Assembly (NCBI GenBank): GCA_913057815.1
Contig: CAJXOV010000187.1
Coordinates: 1 to 5,510 of the forward strand
Direction: 5' to 3'
DNA: 5,510 nucleotides
From: an uncultured Flavobacteriales bacterium
GTDB lineage: Bacteria > Bacteroidota > Bacteroidia > Flavobacteriales_D > Sanyastnellaceae
Part shown: positions 5,468 through 5,510 of the stretch, piece after piece
How the letters are laid out: the number at the start of each line of letters is the position of its first letter
Position numbering within the stretch: the first letter of the stretch is position 1
Notes under the pieces: model-generated
Databases searched by the model: none
What the model saw: the letters and a program-made list of their open reading frames with translations, nothing else
Told to the model about the DNA's origin: nothing
Position numbers and translations under genes: made by a program

Positions 5468-5510
5468 CTGTCTCTTATACACATCTGACGCTGCCGACGA
5501 ATAGAGAGGT
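5468..5510. other. Nextera adapter and i5 index (sequencing artefact)
   Basis: CTGTCTCTTATACACATCT (5468-5486) is the Tn5 mosaic end used in Nextera libraries, and 5487-5500 (GACGCTGCCGACGA) is the remainder of the Nextera read adapter. The next eight bases, ATAGAGAG (5501-5508), are the reverse complement of the i5 index CTCTCTAT (N502/S502), and the final GT begins the P5 flow-cell sequence. This is untrimmed library sequence, not a transposon in the organism: natural IS50/Tn5 ends differ and are not followed by this adapter. Confidence 0.97.

Noticed and set aside
5468..5486. End of a Tn5-type transposon
   Set aside because: The sequence is the engineered mosaic end, not a natural IS50 end, and is followed by Nextera adapter and index bases, so it is a library artefact.

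Overview
The window looks like one end of a contig from a Bacteroidota (Flavobacteriia/Cytophagia-type) bacterium. The DNA is AT-rich, the two complete plus-strand genes lack a normally spaced Shine-Dalgarno, there is a Bacteroidota-style surface or periplasmic lipoprotein, and the main enzyme is a PaaZ homologue with an extra C-terminal domain. I cannot name a genus. The last 43 bases are not genomic: they are an Illumina Nextera adapter followed by an i5 index, so real sequence ends at 5467.

Layout: (1) 2-862, plus strand, is the C-terminal part of a GT39/ArnT-like membrane glycosyltransferase whose 5' end is off the window. (2) 886-1950, plus, 23 bases later, is a DAO-family FAD-dependent oxidoreductase with a TTG start. 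It is probably co-transcribed with (1), with no evident pathway link. (3) 1947-2552, minus, is a small uncharacterised lipoprotein, convergent with (2); both genes stop within the same TTAA. (4) 2553-2765 is a divergent intergenic region. It holds an inverted pair of degenerate 7-base repeat arrays whose complementary segments are ordered A-B-A'-B' (pseudoknot topology), then a second inverted repeat ending just before the start of the next gene. (5) 2766-5249, plus, is PaaZ, the ring-opening enzyme of aerobic phenylacetate degradation, fused to a third DUF1569/DinB-like domain. (6) 5250-5433 is non-coding and contains a 32-base near-perfect palindrome. (7) 5434-5467 is the probable start of another exported protein, cut off by the adapter.

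How the genes work together: PaaZ would hydrolyse oxepin-CoA with its MaoC-like hydratase domain and oxidise the resulting aldehyde with its ALDH domain. None of the other paa genes (paaABCDE, paaG, paaJ, paaK) is visible, so PaaZ appears to be transcribed alone from the structured region upstream. The other genes look like unrelated housekeeping or envelope functions. The points most worth following are the three-domain PaaZ fusion, the structured leader in front of it, and the 32-base palindrome downstream.
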